From NCBI GenBank assembly GCA_933822405.4, contig CAKOGP040000335.1, positions 310,001-374,000 of the forward strand: 64,000 nucleotides of DNA. The letters run 5' to 3'. Source of the DNA: Cylindrotheca closterium. Its lineage: Eukaryota > Bacillariophyta > Bacillariophyceae > Bacillariales > Bacillariaceae. Below the pieces are notes generated by a model. The model ran no database searches. It worked only from the letters and a program-made list of their open reading frames with translations, and was not told the DNA's origin. The translations under genes and the position numbers were made by a program. This document shows positions 31,146 through 41,639 of this stretch, piece after piece. The first letter of the stretch is position 1. Each line of letters starts with the position of its first letter.

Positions 31146-33297
31146 ATGTTGAGGAGGGATCTAGAAGGAAGCCAATGCAAGCCCATTGTTGTTGACGACC
31201 CTGTGTCGCGAGGTCGCAGGTCGCGAGAGCAAGCGTCTAGGATTCACATTGATCTCACAGATTTCGACGAAGCAAACGATCCAGTTCTGGAAAGAGAACT
31301 CGCTGAAATTGCTTTGAGTGGCCGTACGGGTACTTTCAGCACACAAGCAAGTGACCATGCAAGGGATGTGGAAGATGGCAAAGAAATTATGTATTCTCGA
31401 GACGCAGCGGATAGTCCTTCTTGGCGAAATCCTGCCTACAACAAGAAGAAAGAGCAGGTCCCAAAATGGAGAACAGCCAATGAAAGCATGCGCTCATCGC
31501 TGTATTACAAAGTTGCAAGATCGGATAGGTTAAAGCTTTACCTGCTTATTGCCCTCGTGGTTCTGATCGCAATCATATGTGGCATTGTGTTTGGGTACCT
31601 CGTACTTTCAAACCGACAAAAAGCCATCGATGGCATTCTTTCTGAAGGTACAGATACAAAGTTGCTGAAAAAAGGCGACAGTCCCCAGGGACAAGCACGT
31701 GACTGGTTGCTGTTCGATGACAAAGAGAAATACGCGATCACTAGAGAACGTGTTTTGCAGCGATATGCATTGGCAACATTTTATTTTGGCACTGGAGGAG
31801 AAAATTCATGGATCAGTTCCAATTGGTTGAGCGGCGATGAGTGTGCAAGAGGTCAAGAATGGCATGGCCTTGGCTGTAATCAACATGGAGAGGTCAGAAC
31901 ACTATTCCGAGGTAAGTGAGAGAGACTGTATGCAAAGAATACAACAAATCGACATTTAGAAGTGTCCTCACAGTACTCTTGTGCATGTTCAGACAATCGT
32001 GGGCTGTCTGGAGAGCTTCCCGATGAGCTTGGTCTCTTGTCGGCTCTTGAGAACCTCATAATCAAGAACGAAGCACAATTGGCTGGAAGAATCCCCGAGA
32101 CACTTGCAGACTTGAGAGAACTTACTCAACTAGGCCTCTACAAGAACAGTTTGACAGGCCGAATTCCCAATCTTTTTGAATCCATTGGGAACCTTAGATT
32201 TCTAAACCTCGAAGGAAACCATCTGGAAGGAAGTATCCCTTCATCCATTGAGCGAATGACCAACCTCGAAACGATTGTACTTACAGGGAACAAGCTCGAA
32301 GGTCTTGTCCCGGTTGTATCCCTGGCAAACACAAAAGTCAAATTCCTTGATCTTGGTCATAACCACTTTTCTGGGAACTTGGATGATATAGTCACAAGCC
32401 TATCAGCTGTCGAACATCTCCACCTCGATCACAACAAGATTACCGGATCAATTCCAGCAACAATCAATTCTATGACCCGCCTGAGTAAGTCTACAGTATT
32501 GAATCGATTGATAACAATGAGAGTTTATCTTGCCTTCACTAACCTCTCTGTTTCTACTTACTATAGAATCATTGTCTCTTGGAGGCAACGGATTGACAGG
32601 ATCAATTCCCACAACTCTTGGCGATCTTGGACTTATCGAACATCTAGCGCTACAAAACAATCTTCTTTCAAGTGGCCTTCCTAACGAGCTTGGAAGATTG
32701 ACCAACGCGGTCGGTCTCAACCTCTCGAGAAACAACTTTAGCGGATCCATCCCGAACATTGCCAACATGGACAACCTGGTATCACTAGAGCTTCAAAACA
32801 ACGAATTGACAGGAGCTATTCCAGAGTCGGTGCAACAGCTACAAAGTATTGAAATTCTATTCCTGAGCTCGAACAATTTCGTGGGAACTATCCCAACTGG
32901 ATTCAATCGATTGCAAAGGACTCTCAAGGGGCTTTACCTCTCAGACAATGGTCTCGATGGCGCTATCCCAAGTCAGCTATGTGAATTGAGCAGTCTTGAA
33001 GCTCTCTTTATTGACAGCAATCAATTGACAGGCACCATTCCTGTTTGTCTAGGCGAAGTCAAAGACCTCAAACAACTCTATCTCTTCCAAAACAGTTTGA
33101 ATGGATCAGTCCCGTCTTCGTTGCAAGATCTTCGATACCTTATTGGATTAGGTCTTGAAGATAATGATCTGACGGGAAGCATGCCCAATGAGGTCTGTGA
33201 CCTCGCTAGCACTATCGGTATCGACATTTGGGCAGACTGTGACGAGATCTCATGCGCCTGCTGCAACGTTTGTTGCCCAAGTGGTGACTGCGTCTAG
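31146..33297 (+). CDS. type II membrane protein with extracellular leucine-rich repeats, 3 exons
   Basis: Exons are 31146-31911, 31993-32484 and 32567-33297 (662 aa). The first ~130 residues are polar and cytosolic. One membrane segment follows (LYLLIALVVLIAIICGIVFG, about 132-155). Next is a juxtamembrane cap-like region with WISSNWLSGDECARGQEWHGLGC, similar to the N-cap of plant LRR receptors. About 14 plant-type LRRs run to the end (pattern L..L.L..N.L.G.IP). The tail is a Cys-rich cap ending CACCNVCCPSGDCV. There is no kinase or TIR domain. Orientation should be N-in, LRR-out. This design is common in diatoms and is presumed to be adhesion or sensing. Introns of 81-82 nt interrupt the repeat array. 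Confidence 0.88.
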
Positions 33298-33613
33298 ACT
33301 GCTGCTGGAGGTGTAAACCTGTATCGTAACATAACATGAAAATACGTTTTATCCGTACACCAGTGAAATACTTGTTACATAGTACAGTACTGCACGGTGC
33401 ACGACTACTCTTGTTGGTGTTTTCGTCACTTTTATATTTGGTTGCGGTTCGGATTGGGAGTGCAAAAATCGAACCTTCGGTATTGGACCCGAACCCGCCA
33501 AATATTTTCCATTTGTCTTGGCGGCGCACAAAATCAACAATACGAATCACCAAATACCATCACCAAGCTCCAACACCAACAGCACCAAAACATTTCCCCA
33601 GCTCACAATCATT
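33298..33613. other. intergenic stretch
   Basis: Between the LRR gene and a possible small gene. Contains a GTACAGTAC palindrome (about 33379). Nothing else recognised. Confidence 0.4.
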
Positions 33614-33949
33614 ATGACGTGGAATCAATTCTTTCAATCAATGAGGTATGGCGCCGCTGCCCAGATGATAAATCGTGGCGGACGAAGAGGAGGCCAACAA
33701 GCCGCAACCAAGGGAGCCCGTCCAGCATCAACAAAGGCCCCAGTCGTGGCATCTGAACCCAAGCAACAAGAGAAACCAAACTTTGACAGCTGGGACTTTC
33801 TTGTTCTAGACGTACGTTTCTTATTGATGGAGTGATCCGACCGCTTGGCGTTTCAAGAGTTTTGCATTTGAGGAGGATCCTGGCTCACAAGAGTCTTTCC
33901 CACACCGCTTTAGGAATTTCAAGAACCGATGATTTTGCCGCCGTTCTAG
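33614..33949 (+). CDS. possible small basic protein, spliced, 3' end unresolved
   Basis: Exon 1 (33614-33811) encodes 66 aa: MTWNQFFQSMRYGAAAQMIN, an Arg/Gly/Ala/Lys-rich middle, and NFDSWDFLVLD just before a GTACGT donor. The start resembles a mitochondrial presequence. Several acceptors keep the phase. One at 33914 would add EFQEPMILPPF and stop at 33949. One near 33872 would add EDPGSQESFPHRF and a stop. Unspliced, the frame would end after DVRFLLME (33835). I cannot choose between these. Family unknown; coding status is plausible because of the compositional change and the well-placed donor. Confidence 0.4.
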
Positions 33950-34323
33950 TTGATACTAGAATTAACCCTGCTACCCACCGCTTCAACATAGGTTTGCTCC
34001 ACGCTTTTCATTGCTACTACTACGTCCATAGATTGATTCATTCATCCTTTACTGGTTAGACTTGATGGATAGATTAACTTCCGCTACATAGACAGCTACA
34101 ATACGACTAAAATAATCGTTGACTTACTCGTACTGTATACCTGTACAGTACATGTGGCAAAAAAAGAACCTTTCCCTTTCCTTGGAATATCAAGAGTACC
34201 AGGTAGTTTCAAATTGAATCATCGCACCTTTCTTCGAGATTCCATCAGTTTTAGTCGAGCTAATCATCCGACGTACCAAAACCGCAACGACGAACGACAT
34301 CAATACAAATCGATCATGCAGAT
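33950..34323. other. intergenic stretch upstream of SET-domain gene
   Basis: The promoter side of the gene at 34324. Holds two nearby TACTGTA/GTACAGTAC motifs (about 34131-34150). A plus-strand open frame crosses its first part (33832-34059) but has no motif. Confidence 0.4.
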
Positions 34324-35796
34324 ATGACAACAGAACAACTTGAACATGGCGTCGGTCGAATTTCGCTTTCCGATGACGCGCCGACTGTTGACCTCAACAT
34401 GTTTGTGGTAGAAAACAAGGGCCTGATCATTCACAACCATTCTGCGATGGGACGGGTCTTGGTTGCAGATCGAGATTTTGACAAAGACGAAATCGGAAGC
34501 ACCATCTTGATCGAAAAGCCATGCCTGGTGTGTCAGCAAAACGATGAAATGGGTTTCCTGGAGCAGTTCTTGGAGGCACCAGTGGAGTCCCAAGTCGGCA
34601 TCTTGGACATGTTCCATCAACCGTTGGATTCGCCTATGGGGCAGAGCCTAATCAAGCCAGCCAAACTTCTCTTCATGTTGGGGGTCTTGGAGGATTTCCT
34701 AGTGATTCATCAGCTGCTGAGCATATGGAAAACGAATGGCATGCAATGGAAAGATAACCAATCTGCACTTGCATTGTTTGCCAGCAAGTTCTCGCACTCG
34801 TGCAATCCAAATCTGGGATTCTCCACAAGCAATGGGGTCATTGAATTCATCCTTTTGCGTCCCATTGCAAAAGGTGAAATTGCTTCGTTCTCATATCTGA
34901 CGGACCTACTCGAGACTCCCACCTTTGAGAGGCGACAATTACTGCTGGACACAAAGAGTTTCGTTTGCCAATGCGACCGATGTATGGGCCCCGATTACTC
35001 TCGATGCATGCAATGCCCAACATGTCCCAATGAGAAGATACCGTGTTATTATCCCTATGTCGACGAGAAACCCTTTGAACCGATGTTTGCTTGTTCCAAG
35101 TGCGGATTAGTTGATACTGCAGCAATGGAAAGAACCGAAAAATTGATTGGTGAAAAATTGGATGCGATCGACAAAGATATGCAGTCCATCACCTTTCACA
35201 CTCGCTCATCAGTCACACCAAAAGCTCTGCACGAACTAGTAGAGGAATGTCAATCCACACTTTCTCCAGTGCATCACATGACAATGAGAGCAATGAGATT
35301 GCTATTTTCTCTTTCGACGACTCTTGCATACGACTACATGAAGAAGATTCTTCTCCGCAAACGAAACGTCAGTGAGAATATGGTGTATGGCATGCTTCAA
35401 ACAAGTGTTTATGCAGGCTTTGAATTGGCGCTTGCGGGAGAATGTTGTGCTGCAAATAGCCCAGGGGGATATAGGGGCGACACGCCAAACACCTTTCTCC
35501 TGAGTCATGACGCCAACTTTGATCGAGCACTTCCCGTCCTACACGCATTGGAGAACTTGCTACAGCTTCCACTGGCCTGGTGGCCACCGCACTCCATTGA
35601 AATTGCGAAACGCTATCTACCTTACATCAAAGTAAAGTATGCTGCGACAACCAAGAACCAAGAGAACTCTGTGGACAAAATGGAATTGAATCTCAATCAG
35701 TTGTCCAAATGCATATCTTGTCAGCAGTGTGGTACCTTTTGGGATGGGTCCAAAAAGGCTGTTGAACATGACTGGAATGACAAAAGAACTAAGTAG
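34324..35796 (+). CDS. SMYD-like SET-domain protein
   Basis: A single-exon protein of 490 aa. SET proteins of the SMYD class methylate lysines on histones and other proteins. The N-terminal SET piece starts about residue 28 (ENKGLIIHNHSAMGRVLVADRD). The core is ASKFSHSCNPNLGF near 150-165 (the HSCxPN motif). Next is LRPIAKGEIASFSYLTDLLE, where the usual catalytic Tyr position reads SYLTD. The post-SET RRQLLLDTKSFVCQCDRCMG provides zinc ligands. The MYND finger normally inserted in SMYD proteins is absent or reduced: the insert between SET halves is helical. A second Cys-rich cluster follows (CMQCPTCPNEKIPC, CSKCG), then a helical TPR-like C-terminal region. Substrate unknown. Confidence 0.8.
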   Translation: MTTEQLEHGVGRISLSDDAPTVDLNMFVVENKGLIIHNHSAMGRVLVADRDFDKDEIGSTILIEKPCLVCQQNDEMGFLEQFLEAPVESQVGILDMFHQPLDSPMGQSLIKPAKLLFMLGVLEDFLVIHQLLSIWKTNGMQWKDNQSALALFASKFSHSCNPNLGFSTSNGVIEFILLRPIAKGEIASFSYLTDLLETPTFERRQLLLDTKSFVCQCDRCMGPDYSRCMQCPTCPNEKIPCYYPYVDEKPFEPMFACSKCGLVDTAAMERTEKLIGEKLDAIDKDMQSITFHTRSSVTPKALHELVEECQSTLSPVHHMTMRAMRLLFSLSTTLAYDYMKKILLRKRNVSENMVYGMLQTSVYAGFELALAGECCAANSPGGYRGDTPNTFLLSHDANFDRALPVLHALENLLQLPLAWWPPHSIEIAKRYLPYIKVKYAATTKNQENSVDKMELNLNQLSKCISCQQCGTFWDGSKKAVEHDWNDKRTK

Positions 35797-36427
35797 AGCC
35801 ATTCCAGCTTGGGATGTTCATAGTGGACTTTTTCAGTATATTGCGCAGACGGCTAATTCTCTAGTCTAATGTATGTAGCTTTAGTTTATTCTAATATGTA
35901 CTAGTAATCAACATGAATTTTTTATCGTGCTTGGAATGAATGAATGAATCGTGCTTGATAGTCGGATTGGGGTTGTTATGGGAAGAAATACCACGAAATC
36001 ATTTCAGGATCCACAGAGCTTTGATCCCATATTTGCCATCGCGAACCTTCCTCTGGAGTGCCTTCAACAGTAGCAACCCCTCTTGTAGATGTTCCTGCCA
36101 TTGGCACTGGTCTCGAAGACTTGTTGATATCCTTCGATTTCTTCGAAGCTTGATTCATTGCTGATTGACTGCGTGGTAGGCTTCTATGGAAAATCTTAGT
36201 GAAATATGCTCCATTCATGATTTGAATCGTATAGTTTAGTGTATAGTAGTTGCAACCTTTTGTATAGTTGTGATTTGTGAGCCAAATACGATAGGAGCTG
36301 ACAGGTGGTGTCAGTGGAAATGTTCGCGTTGATGCATGTTTCCGAACCCTGAAAATGTGCGGGACAGCTTCAATCACGAATGAAAAAATGGAAAAGCGAC
36401 AAAACCTCTCTAGTAAAATTATAAACC
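35797..36427. other. intergenic stretch with one possible minus-strand small frame
   Basis: Lies between the SET gene and the YecM-like gene. A minus-strand frame from the ATG at 36158 to 35976 (60 aa) ends in EGSRWQIWDQSSVDPEMIS plus WYFFP, which looks more protein-like than chance, but no start context, splice partner or family supports it. A GAAT run is at 35936-35948. The 3' part should hold the promoter of the gene at 36428. Confidence 0.4.
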
Positions 36428-37024
36428 ATGACCACCGCCACAGTGAATGCAAAGGATTTTGTTTCCAAACTCATGACTCTCGTTCCGCAATTTATGGAGG
36501 CAGTAGAGGAAAAGCTACCATTTGTCACAAATCTAGAGGCGGATCATGTTTGCTGGAGAACTGAAACGACGGAATCCTATCAAGGCCTGGTTTTGGCACT
36601 GAAGGAATATCGTGAGAGTGACTTGCTGATAGAATCCGAGATAGGAGGTCGCCCAATCGCAACATTTGAGTTCAAAGAAGGAATTCGATATAAGGAAAGA
36701 TATGTAAAGGTTCTTGAAATTCCATCACCGAAAGAGGGATCGCCCTACAAAGAAGGTTTGGAGCATGTGGAATTTGTCATCGGCGAAAGCTCCGACCATG
36801 GCTCGTATTCGCCAATCAATGATACGATACACAAAGCAACCCTAAAGAAGGTCATGTTGGACCATCCAGAAACCAATTGGAATACAAAGGCGAGCAGCAA
36901 GGAGGTAAACCCTGATGTCTCCGTCAAGCTTGATCTTTCATCTTTTGGAACCTGTTCGGTAAAGTTTCATCTACTACCGCTGGCTAAGGTGATCGAATAC
37001 GAACTTGCACACGGGATGACCTAA
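36428..37024 (+). CDS. YecM-family (VOC-fold) protein
   Basis: A single-exon protein of 198 aa that fits the bacterial YecM family end to end in length. Visible landmarks: LEADHVCWRTET (YecM usually LDHIcyRtet), IGGRPIATFEF, VKVLEIPSPKEGSPYKEGLEHVEFVI, and HPETNWNTKASSKEVNPDVSVKL near the C-terminus. YecM proteins adopt a glyoxalase/dioxygenase-like fold with an unidentified ligand. There is no targeting peptide, so it is probably cytosolic. Found mainly in gammaproteobacteria, it may have been acquired by transfer; its base composition does not stand out from neighbours. Confidence 0.85.
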   Translation: MTTATVNAKDFVSKLMTLVPQFMEAVEEKLPFVTNLEADHVCWRTETTESYQGLVLALKEYRESDLLIESEIGGRPIATFEFKEGIRYKERYVKVLEIPSPKEGSPYKEGLEHVEFVIGESSDHGSYSPINDTIHKATLKKVMLDHPETNWNTKASSKEVNPDVSVKLDLSSFGTCSVKFHLLPLAKVIEYELAHGMT

Positions 37025-37051
37025 CTACTATTATTACATCAATTGTCACCG

Positions 37052-37676
37052 CTACATCTTTGCATTCTTTGCATCTTGTGAAGGCAAAACGGTGGCGGGT
37101 ACTCGCTTCGTGATGCTTGACACCAAGGACCCTTCTGACTTCTTGCTGTCCGAGATGCCCCGCCGCTGCTGTCGAAACCATTGGCTGACCTTTTCCCTGG
37201 CTACATCATGCTCGACCACAAACCAGCCAAATTCTCCTGCTTTCAGAAATCTTCCATGAGATTCGTGAGCTATGGCTACAATGCGTTCCGCAATTTCTGT
37301 CTTCTGGTACTTGTTTGCCTATCCGCCATGCAGTACTCGATAAGTCGAAACTCTCGCTTCTCAGAAACGAGAGTCGAAACCCTTCGTTGTCTAAAAAATC
37401 TGGATTCAAGTACTTTGCCTCATCGAAAGCGGGCTTGTCCTCAGAGCCCGTTTTTAGAAGGCCGGATGGTTCTCGGCCTCGCCAGCGGCTCCGTGCACCT
37501 CGAAAAGCACTTCGCACTTGATCTTGTTCTGCAAGACTCTAACTAGACACCTTTGTTGCCAGCAAATCGTCTAAAACATCTACTTCCTCATGAGTTCTAG
37601 GAAACTGCTCTAGCAACCCAATACCCGTCGGTACAGACTTGCTTTCGTCCTCTAGTTGTCCTGCCACGGTTTTCAT
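37052..37676 (-). pseudogene. relic of a third CRAL-TRIO + DUF6824 gene
   Basis: Reads like a shortened, broken copy of the two genes upstream at 37940 and 39727. From an ATG at 37676 it gives GLLEQFPRTHEEVDVLDDLLA, matching their N-terminus. A TAG follows at 37541-37539, then VLFEVHGAAGEAEN in one frame and KPAFDEAKYLNPDF...FRLSFLRSESFD in another (the CRAL-TRIO N-lobe). After a frame change and a further TAG it jumps to the C-terminal half of DUF6824: NKYQKTEIAERIV, HGRFLKAGEFGWFVVEHDVAR, EKVSQWFRQQRR, ending at the TAG at 37054-37052. The lipid-binding C-lobe, both introns and the first half of DUF6824 are deleted. Confidence 0.8.
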
Positions 37677-37939
37677 TTTACAATTGTGATGAAATGCGGG
37701 TTGCATTGCATAATGTTTTGGTAAGACGGAGAAGAGAAAATGGGGCGAATCCGTCAGTAGTCAGCCCTATCCCACTCTACACTGACAAATGATGTATGGT
37801 GTACCGTATGGGTGGATATTAATAAGAAACATGAAACATTTTGTAATAATACCATTTACAGCACAGCCATTGGATTCAAAACTGGAACTCGTTTTCACGC
37901 AACGATCGAGTTCCATGGGCACTCGCAAACTCCTCACAC

Positions 37940-39471
37940 CTAACACTGGTTGAACGGTCGTTTCTGTGTGTTGCTTTCCGCCGATTTATCATTTTTACTT
38001 GCTGCATGTTTTTTTCGGTTGTGACGAAACCAATGAGCTATCTTTTCCCTGGCAGCTTCATTGTCCACTTGAAGCCAGCCTTTGTCATTTTCCCACTTCA
38101 GGAACTTCCCGCCGCTGTCACGGATAATATTGACAATCTTCTCTGTGATTATTGTCTTCTCATATTTGCCGGCTCCTTCGTATTTTGCCTCCCACATATT
38201 GATCAAGTGTAACGCTCTTAGATTTCCCGTGTGTTCTCTTGTCATCTTAGACCTTCCAAACAGTACATCAAATCTGTGAGGGATTGTAACTGGGTCATTT
38301 TCATCTGACTTCTTCAAAGGCAGATCCTCTTGACTTTTACGGATTTGAAGCCATTCGTTGTGCCAACTCAAGTTGAATTCCCCTTCGTGTAGCTTGAAGG
38401 GAGAGCTGTCATCGAATGGGATGCCAAATGTTTGCAACTGAAATGTGGTCTTTTGCTCATCGCCGAAATGAGCCCGGAATCTATTCCTTGCTCTCTTGTC
38501 CAAAAAGTACCTGAACCCAGACACCACTGGACGAAGCGATTTGTCATCAAAGCAGAAATGCATACCAAACATTTTGTGTGGTACAGCCAAACGAATGGAG
38601 TGGATTTTTTTCAAGAGACCAAGGGTAGGGATTTCGTCCCCTTTTGGACCCACATTGTATACCACAATTATGAATCCTTTTTTCTGCGTCTCTTCTTCTT
38701 GTGATGCTGTTGTTGTCATGTAGTAGAATACTCGTTGCTGTTAATTTGTATAATCATAGACTCATCACTGTGAGGCAAATGCTAAAAATTAATCGGAAAC
38801 GGCTCTCACATATCAATACTCACTGCGCTTCGAGTGTTCAGTTTCCCTCGTCCCCTCCAATTACCTGGCATCCAGACAAGTACTGCGGCAAAATGGTCAT
38901 GGTGAGTGCAATCACAGAGTTTTCAGTCAAGACGATGTACCATACCTGAACGACCAGTTATATCTCGAGTTGGAAGGATTTGCAACGCTCCCGATTGCAT
39001 TGACATCAGATCTTGTTGTGACAGATCTGAGAGTCGTACATCTCTCCCTAGCACATCACCATCACCAAATATCATTTCCTTCTTTTCAAAATGAAAAACG
39101 AGTCTTGCGGCCGCATTCTTACATATGAAGAATTCACATCGAAGGAATTGAAGACGAAACTGTCGATTGCAAACGTGGCCTGGGTTCATCTTCATTGCCT
39201 TTTCGAAAGCTGGTTTCTTCTTTATCTTTTGGATCTCGTTCTCCATTTCTTTGAGACTCGTTTCGATGAGCTCTTCGGTCTCTTCTATTTCGGCTGCCAA
39301 TCCATGCAAGTCGAACGCGACCTTCTCTTGCTCCGTGACGCTAAGCTCTTCGAGCTCGTGTGCAAGCAAATCATCGACGACATCGGCTTCTTCGTCTGTT
39401 TGTGGAAAGGATTCCTGAAATCCAGCGCTTTCCAGCCTTGAGATAAGCACTTCTGTTGATTCCTCATCCAT
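37940..39471 (-). CDS. CRAL-TRIO + DUF6824 fusion protein, copy A (3 exons)
   Basis: Exons are 39471-38946, 38882-38824 and 38737-37940 (460 aa). The 59-nt middle exon completes the lipid-binding core (GRS|VLVWMPGNWRGRGK) and corrects the phase; exons 1+2 total 585 nt in both copies. Residues about 1-175 are the CRAL-TRIO N-lobe (KKPAFEKAMKMNP, FRLQFLRCEFF, GRDVRLSDLS). Residues about 176-325 are the Sec14-like C-lobe (RVFYYMTTTAS, IRLAVPHKMFGMHFCF, LDKRARNRFRAHFGDE). Residues about 350-445 are DUF6824 (FDVLFGRS, HTGNLRALHLI, GGKFLKWE, AREKIAHWFRHNRKK). Such a fusion could link lipid sensing to gene regulation, which is inference. Start is the ATG at 39471; the longer frame opens at TTG. Confidence 0.85.
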
Positions 39472-39726
39472 ATTCACACTAGATACGGTAGACTGCACAA
39501 CTTCTCGCTCAGATAAAACTGCAAGATTCTTTTCTGGAAGTCTGCAATAAGTCGCCGCCAGCGCACAGCAGTTCTCTTCAAGCCAAAAGTTCAAGCAGCA
39601 ATGACTTTCCGTGATTCAGGTGAGTCCTGAGTAACTAACTTTCTCATGCATCCTTCGGAATGTGAAGGCATCGATAATGCATGGATTACAGTATCTATAT
39701 CAACATTTTAATTCTATGAACACGTT

Positions 39727-41250
39727 TCAAGAGGATGATTCTAACGTTTGATTGAATGGACGTTTCTGCTTCTGAGTTTCGACAGATGCTTCTTTCTGAT
39801 TACCTTTCTGTCGATTGAGTCGAAACCAGTGGCTGACCTTATCTCTGGCGATGTCATCCTCCACTTCTACCCACCCCGAGTCTTCCCACTTTAAAAACTT
39901 TCCTCCAGATTCTTTGATTATCCCAACCAGCTTTTCAGATATACTTGTCTTTGCAAATCTGTTAGCTTCGTCATAGTTCTTCTGATGCATATTCACCAAA
40001 TGGGTTGCTCGCAGATTTCCCGTGTGCTCTCTGGCATTATTCCCCCTCCCAAACAATACATCGAACCGATGCGGGATTGTAATACGCTGCTTTTGATCTG
40101 TAGAGCCCCCTTCCTGTGCTTGACGCAATTGAAGCCAGTTTTGATGCCACGTCAAATTGAATTGCCCATTTATCACCTTCATTGGGGATCCATCATCAAA
40201 TGGAATACCATATGTCTGCAACTGAAATGCGACCTTCTGTTCATCCCCATAATGAACGCGAAAGCGCTTCCTCGCATGTTTATCCATAAAGTACCTCATC
40301 CCAGACACCATCGGACGAAGCGCTTTGTAATCAAAGCAAAAATGTAGGCCACACATACGATGCGGCATAGCCAAACGAATGGCGTGGAGATTCTTGAAAA
40401 GCGCAATGGTTGGAGGCATCCCTCTTGGCCCAATATTCCAAAACACAGTTACGAACCCCTTCTTCTGGGTTTCTTCTTCCCGCGATGCTGAATCTACAAC
40501 ATAGTAGAAAAGCCGTTGCTGTTGCATGTTGTGATGGTGAGGAATGTCCATAAACTATTGAAGCACTAAGAAATACTCCAAGTGGGACCACTTACTGTGC
40601 TCTTAAGAATATACTTCTTCCCCTTGAAATTACCAGGCATCCACAATAGTACTGTAAAATCCGGTGAGTCCAGTGCAAAGGCATTGCGAAATTACCATAG
40701 AAAAAATTGAATCGACCATACCTGAGCGTCCTGCTATATCTCTTGTCGGAAGAACTTGTATACCTCCGGATTTCACATGCTCGATATCTTGGGGAGATGA
40801 GAGATCTGATAAGTGGACATCTCGCCCGAGCACTTCGCCATCTCCGAACAACACTTCTTTCTTTTCAAAATGAAAAACTAGCCTCTTGGCCGCATTCTTG
40901 CATTTGAAGAATTCACATCGAAGGAATCGGATCCGAAATTGTCGACTATTTACATAATTTGGGTTCAGTTTCACAGCCTTTTCGAAGGCTGGCTTCTTCT
41001 TGATATTATGTATCTCCTTCTCCATTTCTTTGAGACTCGATTCGATCAACTCTTCTGTTTCTTCTATTTCTGTTGATATTCCGTGCAAGTCGAACGTGGC
41101 CTTGTCTTGCTCCAGCAAGCTAAGCTCTGCGAGTTCGTTTGCGAGAAGATCGTCAACAGCATTTGCTTCTTCCTCTGTTTGTGGAAAAGACCCCTTATAT
41201 CCACTTTCCTTTATTCTCTCTTCAATCTGAACTTCATCTTCCTCCTCCAT
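39727..41250 (-). CDS. CRAL-TRIO + DUF6824 fusion protein, copy B (3 exons)
   Basis: Exons are 41250-40722, 40651-40596 and 40518-39727 (458 aa). A tandem paralog of copy A with the same introns at the same codons (70 and 77 nt here). N-lobe: KKPAFEKAVKLNP, FRIRFLRCEFF. Middle exon: VLLWMPGNFKGKKYILKST. C-lobe: QRLFYYVVDSASREEE, IRLAMPHRMCGLHFCF, DKHARKRFRVHYGDE. DUF6824: FDVLFGRGNNAREHTGN, GGKFLKWEDSGWVEVED, ARDKVSHWFRLNRQK. Identity to copy A is high throughout, and spacing between them is 255 bp. The acidic N-terminus (MEEEDEVQIEE) confirms the start. Expression of one or both is untested from sequence. Confidence 0.85.
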
Positions 41251-41639
41251 GGCTTCTTCTGTTTGACGCCCTGACTGTCAAAGGAGGAATACCTATTTGT
41301 TTGTGAGAATGACAGAAATTTTGTGTTGCGTCGATGATGATGAGAAGAATCCTTGGCAAGCGCCATGTGACCACAGGGTGCAGGCAGTTTTCAGCTTTAT
41401 CGAAGTTGCCACGTAAGCGCAAGCCTCAATATCAAATATAAGTTGGTAGTACACACGCGTCTGCCAAAGTGTGCTGCTACTCCAATTTTAACGGTCCAGT
41501 TTAAAAATAGCCGTTTCATTCTAATAATTTTGGAAATTTGCAAACTTACTGTAGTTTGGCGATTGGGATTCATTCATCCTTTCAAAACCAACAAGGTTCC
41601 ATACCTAAGAACCCAGATCAATACCGAAGCAATATAAGG
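41251..41639. other. intergenic stretch, divergent promoters
   Basis: Separates copy B (-) from the gene at 41640 (+), so it holds both promoters. No motif stood out. Confidence 0.4.

Noticed and set aside
35976..36158. A 60-aa minus-strand gene ending in WYFFP
   Set aside because: The C-terminal residues look protein-like, but there is no start context, splice partner or family. Mentioned only in the gap note.
37940..41250. Two-exon model for the CRAL-TRIO + DUF6824 genes
   Set aside because: Joining only the long frames either forces poor donors (GTACAT, GTCGAT) or breaks phase. A conserved 56-59-nt middle exon with good splice sites in both copies solves this.
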